Source of the DNA: Bradyrhizobium sp. WSM3983
Lineage (GTDB): Bacteria > Pseudomonadota > Alphaproteobacteria > Rhizobiales > Xanthobacteraceae
Assembly: GCF_000473045.1 (NCBI RefSeq)
Contig: NZ_KI421490.1
Coordinates: 1-42,233, forward strand
Direction of reading: 5' to 3'
DNA: 42,233 nucleotides
Part shown: piece by piece, positions 1-8,299 of the stretch
How the letters are laid out: each line of letters starts with the position of its first letter
How positions within the stretch are numbered: the stretch's first letter is position 1
Program-made: the position numbers and the translations under genes
The notes under the pieces: generated by a model
The model's database searches: none
What the model was told of the DNA's origin: nothing
The model's input: the letters and a program-made list of their open reading frames with translations, nothing else

Positions 1-789
1 GGCCAGCGCGACCGCCTGCTCGCCCATCTTGCGGCGGGTGGCCTCGTCGAGCAGCGGCGACGGTGCCTCCTCGATGATCTTCTGGTTGCGGCGCTGGATC
101 GAGCATTCGCGCTCGCCGAGATAGATGACGTTGCCGTGCTTGTCGCCCAGCACCTGGATCTCGATGTGACGGGGATCGACGATGAACTTTTCGACGAAGA
201 CGCGGTCGTCGCCGAACGAGGCTTTCGCCTCGGCCTTGGCGAGGTTGAAACCCTCGGCGACCTCAGCCTTCGAATGTGCGATGCGCATGCCCTTGCCACC
301 ACCGCCGGCGGAGGCCTTGATCATCACGGGATAGCCGATCTCGTCGGAGATCTTGACCGCGTGCTTGTCGTCCTCGATGACGCCGAGATAGCCCGGCACA
401 GTCGAGACCTTGGCTTTCGCAGCCGCCTTCTTGGATTCGATCTTGTCGCCCATCGCAGCGATCGCGCCCGGGTTCGGGCCGATGAAGACGATGCCGGCGG
501 CTTCCAGCGCGCGCGGAAACGCCTCGCGCTCGGACAGGAAGCCGTAACCGGGATGCACGGCTTCGGCGCCGGTCTTGCGGCAGGCCTCGACGATCTTCTC
601 GATCACCAGATAGCTCTCGGCCGCGGCCGGCGGGCCGATCAAAACGGCCTCGTCGGCCATCTCGACATGGAGGGCGTCGCGGTCGGCCTCGGAATAGACC
701 GCAACGGTTTGAATTCCCATCTTGCGGGCGGTCTTGATGACCCGGCAGGCGATTTCGCCGCGATTGGCGATCAGGATGCGTTTGAACAT
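1..789 (-). CDS. pccA: Propionyl-CoA carboxylase alpha (biotin carboxylase) subunit, 3' end outside window
   Basis: ATP-dependent biotin carboxylase subunit: it carboxylates biotin with bicarbonate, and the carboxyl is passed to propionyl-CoA by the beta subunit, feeding methylmalonyl-CoA and the TCA cycle. The 263 visible residues are the N-terminal part of a family of about 670. They start MFKRILIANRGEIACRV, the classic carboxylase opening, followed by the HPGYGFLSE motif near residues 79-87, the ATP-grasp lysines K117 and K159, and the glycine-rich loop AGGGGKGMR at 161-169. The biotin-carrier domain would lie beyond base 1. Acetyl-CoA carboxylase AccC shares this fold. I prefer PccA from the overall wording of the N-terminus, which is recognition and not proof. 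Confidence 0.85.
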   Translation of the reverse strand, partial: MFKRILIANRGEIACRVIKTARKMGIQTVAVYSEADRDALHVEMADEAVLIGPPAAAESYLVIEKIVEACRKTGAEAVHPGYGFLSEREAFPRALEAAGIVFIGPNPGAIAAMGDKIESKKAAAKAKVSTVPGYLGVIEDDKHAVKISDEIGYPVMIKASAGGGGKGMRIAHSKAEVAEGFNLAKAEAKASFGDDRVFVEKFIVDPRHIEIQVLGDKHGNVIYLGERECSIQRRNQKIIEEAPSPLLDEATRRKMGEQAVALA

Positions 790-969
790 TGTTTGTCTTG
801 AGTTTCGTCCCTTGGGCGGGACCCCTCCCGGGCCTTTGGCGGGCCGATCGGACAGGGGCCGTATCCTGTCGTGGTACAGCAAAATGGGCCGGAGGCAACG
901 GCCAAAATCCGGCACGCTGTGGCGTACCAGCGCAAGACCGGAACGGGCTTGGTGAGCCCCTGGGACGGC
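790..969. other. Intergenic region between pccA and the metallopeptidase
   Basis: This 180 bp must hold the minus-strand promoter of pccA. I see no confident -35/-10 pair. A weak 5-bp stem (gggct at 945-949, agccc at 955-959) lies just past the stop of the metallopeptidase gene. It has no T-run, so it is only a doubtful terminator. Confidence 0.3.
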
Positions 970-2040
970 CTATGGCTTTCCCGCCTTGGCCACGTCCCGG
1001 ACCAGGTTGTGGATGAAGCCCAGTTTGGCGACCACGGCCGAAGACAGGATGAAGGGATAGAGGTCGCGCAGGCCCATGGCGCGGTTGACGCTGTTCATGG
1101 CGAAGGTGAAGGGCAGCCATGCGTTGACGATCGCCTCGACGTCCCTGGCCTCGTAGGGGTTGAAGCGGATGCGGGTCGACAACTCACCGTCGCGGTCGAC
1201 CTTGGGGCGCACCTCCATGCCGAACTCGCCAGCCATCTCCAGCGTATCGACGATGTGGAGGTAATGCGCCCAGGTCTCGGCAAAGTCTTCCCAGGGATGC
1301 GTCGTCGCATAAGACGACACATAGCTCTGCTGCCAGTCCGGCGGCGCACCTTCGGCATAGTGGCGTTGCAGGGCCTGACCATAATCGACGGAATCGTCGC
1401 TGAACACCGCGCGGCATTCTTCCAGCTTGCCGCCGTCGTGCACCAGCACGTCCCAGAAATAATGTCCGACCTCGTGGCGGAAATGGCCCAGCAGCGTCCG
1501 GTACGGCTCGCCCATCTCCAGCCTGCGCCGCTCGCGCTCGATGGTATCAGTCTCGGTGAGCGCGATCGTGATCAGGCCGTTGTCGTGGCCGGTCATGACC
1601 TTCTGTCCGCTGTTGGGATCGTCGGCGAGGAAATTGAAGATCAGGCCGTGCTCGGGATTGTCCTGCCGGGTCTGGAGCGGCAACTTCCAGCGGATCAGAG
1701 AGTAGAACAGCCTGTGCTTCGCCACCTCCAGCTCGCGCCAGCCGGCGAGCTGCGCGGGGTCGGACAGATCAGGCACGATGCCGTTGTGACGGCAGGCGCG
1801 GCAATAGCCGGTGGTATCGCTGGCATCGGTCAGCCAGTTGCAGGCGTCGTACTCCGCATTGCGGCACAGCATCCGCCCCTTGCCCTTGTCGGCCAGCGTG
1901 GCCCAGCTCTCCCCGTCGGGCTCGATCGCCGACATCGTCTCCTTCTCCGTCAGGAAGGCGACCTGGTGGCCGCAACGTTCGCAGGCGCGGTTCTCGAAAT
2001 AGAGAACATTGCCGCAGGCCTGGCAGACAAAGAGCTTCAA
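970..2040 (-). CDS. Zinc-ribbon putative metallopeptidase (Peptidase_Mx-like)
   Basis: A 356-residue soluble protein with no signal peptide. The N-terminus has a zinc ribbon (C6, C9, C20, C23), followed by a second cysteine set (C59, C67, C80, C83). The centre has HEVGH (H189, E190, H193), the zincin HExxH motif, followed about 50 residues later by an acidic, aromatic segment (HPWEDFAETWAHYLH) that could supply the third zinc ligand. This arrangement matches the widespread bacterial family annotated as putative zinc-binding metallo-peptidase (DUF/Peptidase_Mx), whose substrates are unknown. The gene is monocistronic and divergent from the hybrid kinase, so a shared control region is possible. 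Start: ATG at the first cysteine-rich segment. Confidence 0.75.
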   Translation of the reverse strand: MKLFVCQACGNVLYFENRACERCGHQVAFLTEKETMSAIEPDGESWATLADKGKGRMLCRNAEYDACNWLTDASDTTGYCRACRHNGIVPDLSDPAQLAGWRELEVAKHRLFYSLIRWKLPLQTRQDNPEHGLIFNFLADDPNSGQKVMTGHDNGLITIALTETDTIERERRRLEMGEPYRTLLGHFRHEVGHYFWDVLVHDGGKLEECRAVFSDDSVDYGQALQRHYAEGAPPDWQQSYVSSYATTHPWEDFAETWAHYLHIVDTLEMAGEFGMEVRPKVDRDGELSTRIRFNPYEARDVEAIVNAWLPFTFAMNSVNRAMGLRDLYPFILSSAVVAKLGFIHNLVRDVAKAGKP

Positions 2041-2116
2041 GATCTAGCCTCTTGGAGAAAGGGAGTCTTACGAATATCAGTTGTGACGCCGCACATACGC
2101 GCGCCGGCGGTCCATC

Positions 2117-2133
2117 GTTCCAATATTCGGAAC
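2117..2133. promoter_or_regulatory. Dyad GTTCC-N7-GGAAC in divergent intergenic region
   Basis: A perfect 5-bp inverted repeat with a 7-bp AT-rich spacer lies between the metallopeptidase (minus) and the hybrid kinase (plus). Position and symmetry suit an operator; no regulator can be assigned. Confidence 0.3.
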
Positions 2134-2242
2134 AAATAGCCAGACCCCGCGTTCGCTCAAACCCGCCACATGCCTTCCGACGGGCCATTTCCCTGCTTAG
2201 TCCCTTTTGAGCAATGGCTATCACGCTTTGTCTGTGTGAATA

Positions 2243-4732
2243 TTGGGTCGGCACGTGCGCTCCCGCATCACAACGGCCGACGCCTTGAACGATCCTTTGC
2301 CCGAGACCATTGCCGCCGAAAGGCTGCGCCAGCACCTCCAAGACATTGCGCGAGAGCGCGATGAAGCCTATCGCGCGCTCCAGGAGCGCGAGGCGGAGCT
2401 CGCGCGCATCCAGCGCATTGGCAAGGTCGGCGGGCTCGAGGTCGACTTCCGCGAAGGTTTCAAGAACCGCCGCTCGCCGGAATATCTGATGATCCACGGC
2501 CTGCCGCCCGAGGCCGTCGACGAGACCCACGAAGACTGGGTCAGCCGCATCCATCCCGATGACCGCGATGCCGCGGTCAAACACTTCTTCGAGGCGTTGG
2601 CCGGGACCGGCGAGGACTACACAGCCGAATACCGCATCATCCGCCCCAGCGACCGCGAGACCCGCTGGATCCGCGTCGTCGCCAAGATCGAGCGCGACCG
2701 CGAGGGCCGCGCCATCCGCCTCGTCGGCGCCCATATCGACGCCACCGACCAGATGCTGGTGCGCGAGACCTTGCGCGAGAGCGAGGAGCGTTTTCGGCTG
2801 ATCGCCGACAGCGCGCCGGTGCCGATCTGGGTCACGAAGCTCGACCGTACGCGCTCCTTCGCCAACCAGGCCTATGTCGACTTCGTCGGCCTGCCCTACG
2901 ACCAGGCCATCGCCTTCGACTGGCGCAAGGTTCTGCATCCGGATGACCTGCCGCACGTGCTGCAGCAGTCCGTGCAAGGCGAAGCCTCGCTCAAACCGTT
3001 CGTGCTGGAGGCACGCTACAAGGATGCCTCCGGCGAATGGCGCTGGCTGCGCTCGGAATCGCAACCGCGCTGGGACCCGACCGGCAAGCATATCGGCTTC
3101 ATCGGTGTCGCCCACGACATCACTGCAGCCAAGCAGGCCGAGATCGAGCTGCGGCAGCTCAACGAGACGCTGGAAGAGCGCATCGTCCAGCGCACCGCAG
3201 AGCTCGAATCCAACGAGTCCCGGCTGCGCGCCATCCTCGCCACCAGCAATCAGTATCAGGGTCTGGTGAACCTTAAGGGCGAATTGCTGTACGCCAACAA
3301 CACTGCGCTCGACGGCATCAAGGCACGCAGTGAAGACGTGATCGGCAAGCCGCTGTGGGAGACGCCCTGGTTCACCGGCACCCACGGCATGAGCGCAACC
3401 GTGCGCGAAGCTTTCGATACCGTGCTGAAAGGCGAAGCGGTGCGGATGGAGATGCGACTGCGTCTGCCGATCGGCGAGCGCGACTTCGAGTTCGGCATGC
3501 GCCCGGTGCTCGACCGCCACGGCAATATCACGGGTGCCGTGCCCGAGGCCGTCGATATCACCGAACGCCGCCGCGGCGAGGAGGCGCTGCGGCAGTCGCA
3601 GAAGATGGAGGCGATCGGCCAACTCACTGGCGGTGTCGCACACGACTTCAACAACCTCCTCACCATCATCCGCTCGGCGACCGACTTTCTTCGCCGACGC
3701 GAACTGCCGGAGGAGCGCCGCCGCCGCTATGTCGACGCGATCTCCGACACTGTCGAGCGTGCTTCAAAACTGACCGCGCAGCTTCTGGCCTTTGCGCGCC
3801 GCCAGCCGCTGAAGCCGCAGATCTTCAATGTCGGCAGCCAGGTCGAGGGCGTGGCGCAGCTGGTCCGGCCGCTGGTCGGCGGCCGCATCGAGATCGTCGT
3901 CGAGATCGACGATGCCGATTGCTCCACGGTCGCCGATATCGCGCAGTTCGAGATCGCGCTGATCAATCTCGCCATCAACGCCCGTGACGCCATGGACAGC
4001 GAAGGCCGCCTCACCATCGCCGTGCGCAAGGTTCAGGGCATCCCGAATTTGCGCGCGCAGTCGGCGCGCGGCGGCGATTATGTCGCGATTTCGGTCGCGG
4101 ATACCGGCAGCGGGATCGCGCCTGAAAACATCGACGCGATCTTCGAGCCGTTCTTCACCACCAAGGAGGTCGGCAAAGGCACCGGCCTCGGCCTCAGTCA
4201 GGCGTTCGGCTTCGCCAAGCAGTCCGAGGGCGACATCGCGGTGACAAGCACGCACGGCCAAGGGGCGACCTTCACCATCTACCTGCCGCTGGCGCACAGC
4301 CCCGCCGCCGAGAAGGAAGCCGCAGCGCTGACCCACGAGGCCGCCACCACCGGGCGCGGCTATCGCGTGCTCGTGGTCGAGGACAATGATGATGTCGGCC
4401 AGTTCTCGACCGAGCTTTTGGAAGACCTGGGCTATGTCACCCGCCGTGCCGCCAATGCCAATGCCGCGCTCGCCATCCTCCGCGAGAACGAATTCGCGGT
4501 GGATCTTGTGTTCTCCGATGTCATCATGCCCGGCATGAACGGCGTCGAGCTCGCCGGCATCATCCGAGAGCGCTATCCAGGCCTCCCGGTGGTGCTGACC
4601 AGCGGCTACAGCAACGTGCTCGCCGAAAACGCACATCGCGGATTCGAGCTGATCCAGAAGCCTTATTCGGTGGAGTCGCTCTCGCGCATTTTGCGCAAGG
4701 CGATCATGGAAAAGCTGTCGGTGGCACGGTGA
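2243..4732 (+). CDS. Hybrid sensor histidine kinase, three PAS domains plus receiver
   Basis: An 829-residue cytoplasmic hybrid kinase with no membrane segment. Order: a short charged coiled coil (about 15-55); PAS with PAC (about 60-170); second PAS/PAC (about 180-290); a short coiled-coil linker; third PAS (about 325-435); dimerisation/phosphoacceptor domain with GGVAHDFNNLL, phospho-His H467; HATPase (about 560-690) with N-box NLAINARDAM and a G-box GKGTGLGLSQ; C-terminal receiver (about 711-825) with phospho-Asp D759 in FSDVIMPGMNG. Phosphorelay to an unseen partner or internal feedback is expected. The start is uncertain: TTG at 2243, GTG at 2255 and TTG at 2285 are in frame, and none has a good ribosome site. 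Signal unknown. Confidence 0.88.
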   Translation: MGRHVRSRITTADALNDPLPETIAAERLRQHLQDIARERDEAYRALQEREAELARIQRIGKVGGLEVDFREGFKNRRSPEYLMIHGLPPEAVDETHEDWVSRIHPDDRDAAVKHFFEALAGTGEDYTAEYRIIRPSDRETRWIRVVAKIERDREGRAIRLVGAHIDATDQMLVRETLRESEERFRLIADSAPVPIWVTKLDRTRSFANQAYVDFVGLPYDQAIAFDWRKVLHPDDLPHVLQQSVQGEASLKPFVLEARYKDASGEWRWLRSESQPRWDPTGKHIGFIGVAHDITAAKQAEIELRQLNETLEERIVQRTAELESNESRLRAILATSNQYQGLVNLKGELLYANNTALDGIKARSEDVIGKPLWETPWFTGTHGMSATVREAFDTVLKGEAVRMEMRLRLPIGERDFEFGMRPVLDRHGNITGAVPEAVDITERRRGEEALRQSQKMEAIGQLTGGVAHDFNNLLTIIRSATDFLRRRELPEERRRRYVDAISDTVERASKLTAQLLAFARRQPLKPQIFNVGSQVEGVAQLVRPLVGGRIEIVVEIDDADCSTVADIAQFEIALINLAINARDAMDSEGRLTIAVRKVQGIPNLRAQSARGGDYVAISVADTGSGIAPENIDAIFEPFFTTKEVGKGTGLGLSQAFGFAKQSEGDIAVTSTHGQGATFTIYLPLAHSPAAEKEAAALTHEAATTGRGYRVLVVEDNDDVGQFSTELLEDLGYVTRRAANANAALAILRENEFAVDLVFSDVIMPGMNGVELAGIIRERYPGLPVVLTSGYSNVLAENAHRGFELIQKPYSVESLSRILRKAIMEKLSVAR

Positions 4733-4752
4733 GCGCGTACCAAGCCCACGCT

Positions 4753-4872
4753 GTCGTCCCGGCGAAGGCCGGGACCCATACCCCCAGGGAGAAGTTTGAC
4801 ACGAGATGGTCATTGGCAATCTTCGCCAAACACCTTTTCGTGGATATGGGTCCCGGCCTTCGCCGGGACGAC
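4753..4872. repeat. Interspersed repeat: 28-bp perfect inverted repeats flanking 64 bp
   Basis: Arms 4753-4780 and 4845-4872 are perfect reverse complements. Each arm contains a shorter internal palindrome around ccggcgaaggccgg. Sequences of this kind recur in Bradyrhizobium and Rhodopseudomonas intergenic regions, from memory. It lies just past the hybrid kinase stop and could fold as a transcript-end hairpin. Confidence 0.8.
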
Positions 4873-4915
4873 GATTGAGTGTTAAGCTACAGTTGCCCGC
4901 ATAACAGAGCCTTCC

Positions 4916-5356
4916 ATGAAACCCGCCCTCTTCTCCGCCTGGCAGACCTGGGCGCTGCTCTCCGCCTGCTTCGCCGCACTGACCGCGATCTTCGCCAAGG
5001 TCGGCGTCGAGAACATCAATCCGGATCTCGCTACCTTCATCCGGACCATCGTGGTGCTACTGGCCTTCTCGATGCTGCTGTTCTTCACTGGGCAATTCGT
5101 CGTGCCCTCGGCTGTGTCGCCGAAGACATGGCTGTTCCTGGTGCTGTCGGGGCTTGCGACCGGCGCGTCGTGGCTGTGTTACTTCCGCGCGCTGAAACTC
5201 GGCCCCGCGACGCTGGTGGCGCCGATCGACAAGCTCAGCGTCGTGCTGGTCGCTCTCTTCGCCTTCGCCTTTCTCGGCGAGCGGCCAACCGCACAGGGAT
5301 GGATCGGGATCACCATGATCGGCGCCGGCGCGGTGCTATTGGCGGTGAAGTTGTAG
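4916..5356 (+). CDS. EamA-family (DMT) transporter, half-size
   Basis: A 146-residue integral membrane protein. About five hydrophobic helices fit the single-EamA-repeat class of the drug/metabolite transporter superfamily (COG2510-like); full-length members carry two repeats and about 300 residues. The sequence has the typical KLGPATLVAPIDKLSVVLV segment near residues 97-115 and an FLGERPTAQGWIG loop. Small members act as dimers; the substrate is unknown. ATG at 4916 follows the palindromic repeat. The gene ends 33 bp before the next kinase gene, so read-through into it is possible. Confidence 0.75.
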   Translation: MKPALFSAWQTWALLSACFAALTAIFAKVGVENINPDLATFIRTIVVLLAFSMLLFFTGQFVVPSAVSPKTWLFLVLSGLATGASWLCYFRALKLGPATLVAPIDKLSVVLVALFAFAFLGERPTAQGWIGITMIGAGAVLLAVKL

Positions 5357-5389
5357 GACACAGATTGCAGAGTTGCGCGTTCTAAGCCC

Positions 5390-6844
5390 ATGCGTTCGCT
5401 TCGCTCTCGATTGCTGGCCCTCTGGATCATGCTGGTGGTGTCTGGTGTCGCCACCGGCTATTTGCTGTTCGAATCTTTTCAGCAGACCGCGAACGCGCGG
5501 GAGGCCCGGTCCGAGGAGCTGGTCGCGCGCGCCTGCCGCGACCTCGCCGATCGCTATCAGTTCTTCATAACCGGCTGGCACGGCGGACTGATCGACGATC
5601 AACTGAAGCAGCAACTGGCTGCCGTCGCCCAGACTGCGCTTGCAGGCGTGCCCGGCGTCGAAGGCGGCATCTGGCAGTCCGACGAGGGCTCCCTCGCCTA
5701 CGCGTTCCCGACCTATGAAGGCACCGGCCCGAAGACCGACCTTCCCGCTGCCGAGCTCAACACCATCCGCGAGGTCAATGCCGAGGCGCTGCGATCCGGG
5801 CGCGCAGCGTCGATCCGGCAACCCGGCCGCTCCCAGGTGCTCATCGTCCACGCCTGCCCGTTGCGCAGCCCGCTGGCAGGGGTCACCGGATGGACCATGA
5901 CAAGGGCCTTCACGGCAGAAGGTCCCGCCTACAACCAGCTTCTTGCGGGCCTCGTGGTGCTTGCGCTCACCATCTTCGGCTCGGCAGCCTGGCTCGCGCG
6001 TGTTCTCTATGTCTGGTCGGGCAAGATCAACCAGATCGAAACGGCGCTGGATGATCGTCGAGAGGGTGCGATCGATCTGCCGAAGCTGGCGCAGACCGGA
6101 GCCCCGGAGCTCGACCGCCTGGTCGACGCCCTCAACAGCACCGGCGAGCGCCTGTCGCTGGAGCGCCGCCGCGCCGCCGCTGCCGAGCGATTGGCGGCGC
6201 TCGGCCGCATGTCGGCGGGATTGGCTCACGAAATCCGCAATCCCATCGCCGCAATGCGGCTAAAGGCCGAGAACGCCTTGGCCGTGACCGACGGATCGCG
6301 CAGCTCGGCGGCTTTGAACACGATTCTCCAGCAAGTGGACCGGCTGGATGTGTTGTTGCGCGACCTTCTGGAAATGACCCAGGCGCGCGATCCGAAATTC
6401 GCGGGGGTCGATCTTGCGGCTTTTCTCGCCCGCACCGTCGAGACCCATCGCGACCTTGCAGCGGCGAGAGGCGTGATCCTGACCGCCGGAACCTGGCCCG
6501 CGTTCGCGCAGTTACCGAAGTTCGATCCATCCCAAATGCAACGGGCCATGGACAATTTGATCATCAACGCCCTTCAAAACACACCTGCCGGCGGTGCGAT
6601 TACCGTCGAGGCACACCGGAAAAACGACATGTTGCTGTTGCGCGTGGCCGACACCGGTCCCGGGATTGCCGAAGAGGTGCGTGAACGGCTGTTCGAACCC
6701 TTCGTCACCGGGCGTGCCGACGGCACCGGTCTTGGTCTCGCCATCGTTCGCGAAATCGCACGACACCATCATGGCGACATCCGTCTGGTCGAGGCCGCCG
6801 GCGGCGCCGTATTCGAGATCGAGGTCCCATGGCAACCGTCCTGA
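5390..6844 (+). CDS. Membrane sensor histidine kinase, NtrB/ZraS type
   Basis: A 484-residue inner-membrane kinase partnered with the sigma54 activator that follows; the two genes overlap by 16 bp. It has a first membrane helix at about 8-28, a periplasmic sensor region of about 155 residues with no recognised fold, a second helix at about 183-206, then a cytoplasmic linker. The H-box is MSAGLAHEIRNPIAAM with phospho-His H280, and the ATPase has N-box NLIINALQNTP and G-box GRADGTGLGLAIV. The His-box resembles kinases that feed NtrC-type regulators. ATG at 5390 has no strong ribosome site. The periplasmic part suggests an extracytoplasmic cue; the downstream secreted protein and transporters fit an envelope or efflux response. 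Confidence 0.88.
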   Translation: MRSLRSRLLALWIMLVVSGVATGYLLFESFQQTANAREARSEELVARACRDLADRYQFFITGWHGGLIDDQLKQQLAAVAQTALAGVPGVEGGIWQSDEGSLAYAFPTYEGTGPKTDLPAAELNTIREVNAEALRSGRAASIRQPGRSQVLIVHACPLRSPLAGVTGWTMTRAFTAEGPAYNQLLAGLVVLALTIFGSAAWLARVLYVWSGKINQIETALDDRREGAIDLPKLAQTGAPELDRLVDALNSTGERLSLERRRAAAAERLAALGRMSAGLAHEIRNPIAAMRLKAENALAVTDGSRSSAALNTILQQVDRLDVLLRDLLEMTQARDPKFAGVDLAAFLARTVETHRDLAAARGVILTAGTWPAFAQLPKFDPSQMQRAMDNLIINALQNTPAGGAITVEAHRKNDMLLLRVADTGPGIAEEVRERLFEPFVTGRADGTGLGLAIVREIARHHHGDIRLVEAAGGAVFEIEVPWQPS

Positions 6845-8190
6845 TCGTCGACGATGATGCGGCGCTGCGCGAGGGACTAGCCGAAGCGCTGACCGATCTC
6901 GGGCATACGCCGCGCCTCGCGGGCTCGGGCCGGGAAGGCCTCGCCGCCCTCGGCCGCGACATCGACGTCGTCCTGCTCGACCTGCGCATGCCCGGCGGCA
7001 TGGACGGAATTGAGGTGCTTCGCCGGATTCGATCGGAGAACGACGCGCCGCCGGTGGTGGTGCTGACCGCCTTCGCTAGCGCCGCGAACACGATCGAGGC
7101 GATGCGGCTCGGCGCGTTCGACCATCTCAGCAAGCCGATCGGGCGCGATGCGCTGAAAGCCTTGCTAGAGCGCTTGCCCGAGCGCAGGTCCATGGTCGGG
7201 GATCCGAATGACGAAACCGAGGACACCCTGATCGGGGCGAGTGAGGGCATGCGCCGCGTGCAAAAGGCGATCGGGCTTGCCGCCGACAACGACGCGATCG
7301 TGCTGATCCTCGGCGAGACCGGTACCGGCAAGGAGCTGGTGGCGCGCGCGCTTCATGTGCACGGCAAGCGCAAGGACGGCCCCTTCGTCGCCGTCAATTG
7401 TGCGGCGATCCCGGAAGATTTGCTCGAGAGCGAGCTGTTCGGCCATGTCAAGGGATCCTTCACGGGCGCGACCGCCGATCGTGCCGGCGCCTTCCGCGAT
7501 GCAGCCAACGGCACGCTGTTCCTGGACGAGATCGGCGATATGCCGCTCGCGATGCAGGCCAAGATCCTGCGCGCGCTCCAGGAGCATGTGATTACGCCGG
7601 TCGGGGGCAAGCCGGTGCGCACCAATGCGCGGGTCGTCGCCGCCACCCATCGTGATCTCGCCAAGCTGGTGGCGGCGCATCAATTCCGTGAAGATCTCTA
7701 CTACCGGCTCAACGTCGTGCCGATTGCAATCCCTGCGCTGCGCGAGCGAACTGCGGATATCGGACCACTTGCCCGGCATTTCCTGGCGGGCGCGAGCGCT
7801 TCGAGCGGGCGGCACAAGCAACTCGACGCGGCTGCGCTCGACAAATTGCGCCACCATGCCTGGCCCGGCAATGTCCGCGAGCTCCGCAACGTGATCGAGC
7901 GGGCCTGCATCCTGACGCGCGCAGACATCATCGGCGCCGGCGACATCGACATCGGCGCAAGCGAGATCACGGCCGGCCCTGCGCAGCCGGATTCAGACCT
8001 CCCCGCCGCCGTCGCCCAGCTCGAAGCGGAAATGATCCAGCGTGCGCTGGAGGCCTGCGACGGCAACCGCACCGAGGCAGCACGGCGTCTCAACATCAAC
8101 CGTCAGCTTCTCTATACGAAGATGCAGCGTTACGGTCTTGCCGAGCCGTCAGAAAATCTGACGGACCGTGTCGTGAAAGACGACGACTGA
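6829..8190 (+). CDS. NtrC-family sigma54-dependent response regulator
   Basis: A 453-residue activator with a receiver (1-120) carrying phospho-Asp D51 in VVLLDLRMPG, and an AAA+ sigma54-interaction domain (about 140-365) with Walker A GETGTGKE at 162-169. The sigma54-contact loop reads GSFTGA in place of the common GAFTGA, a tolerated variant. Walker B is LFLDEIGDM. The C-terminal Fis-type helix-turn-helix contains GNRTEAARRLNINRQLLYTK. It should open promoters held by RNA polymerase-sigma54, and a consensus site of that type lies 48 bp past its stop codon. Its last codons contain two matched dyads, which may be its own binding sites. Overlap with the kinase gene implies coupled translation. 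Confidence 0.92.
   Translation: MATVLIVDDDAALREGLAEALTDLGHTPRLAGSGREGLAALGRDIDVVLLDLRMPGGMDGIEVLRRIRSENDAPPVVVLTAFASAANTIEAMRLGAFDHLSKPIGRDALKALLERLPERRSMVGDPNDETEDTLIGASEGMRRVQKAIGLAADNDAIVLILGETGTGKELVARALHVHGKRKDGPFVAVNCAAIPEDLLESELFGHVKGSFTGATADRAGAFRDAANGTLFLDEIGDMPLAMQAKILRALQEHVITPVGGKPVRTNARVVAATHRDLAKLVAAHQFREDLYYRLNVVPIAIPALRERTADIGPLARHFLAGASASSGRHKQLDAAALDKLRHHAWPGNVRELRNVIERACILTRADIIGAGDIDIGASEITAGPAQPDSDLPAAVAQLEAEMIQRALEACDGNRTEAARRLNINRQLLYTKMQRYGLAEPSENLTDRVVKDDD
8146..8184. promoter_or_regulatory. Candidate enhancer: two GTC-N3-AAA-N3-GAC dyads 22 bp apart
   Basis: Dyad 1 (8148-8162, extended to 8146-8164 as 8-bp perfect arms) and dyad 2 (8170-8184) share the pattern GTC-N3-AAA-N3-GAC. 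Starts are exactly 22 bp apart, two helical turns. Both lie in the last codons of the activator gene, centred about 109 and 87 bp upstream of the start site predicted from the sigma54 promoter. That is the usual distance for an NtrC-type upstream activating site. Confidence 0.6.
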
Positions 8191-8237
8191 TTCTGCATCT
8201 TCGGCGAATTTCTCTTTCGAAACAGCGATTGTCCGGC

Positions 8238-8253
8238 TGGCACGTCGCTTGCT
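8238..8253 (+). promoter_or_regulatory. Consensus sigma54 (-24/-12) promoter
   Basis: The sequence tggcacgtcgcttgct matches the sigma54 consensus TGGCACG-N4-TTGCW at every defined base. GG is at 8239-8240 and GC at 8251-8252, with the required 10-bp gap. Predicted transcription start is about 8264, giving a leader of about 36 nt to the ATG at 8300. It faces the first double-domain gene and sits directly after a sigma54-activator gene. Confidence 0.85.
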
Positions 8254-8299
8254 GAAGCATCGCACGCGACAACGTCGCGAAATCGAAAGGAGACGTTCC

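Noticed and set aside
263..1120. Minus-strand frame of 285 codons
   Set aside because: Out of frame with pccA and very Arg/Gly-rich; pccA reads cleanly from 789 to the window edge.
2214..2288. Possible 24-residue leader ORF before the hybrid kinase, ending at a TTGA that overlaps an in-frame TTG
   Set aside because: Could mean translational coupling, but there is no ribosome site of note and no conserved feature; too weak to call.
1769..3643. Minus-strand open frame of 624 codons
   Set aside because: It lies opposite the three-PAS hybrid kinase, whose domains are unmistakable, and has no recognisable domain. High-GC codon bias opens such shadows.
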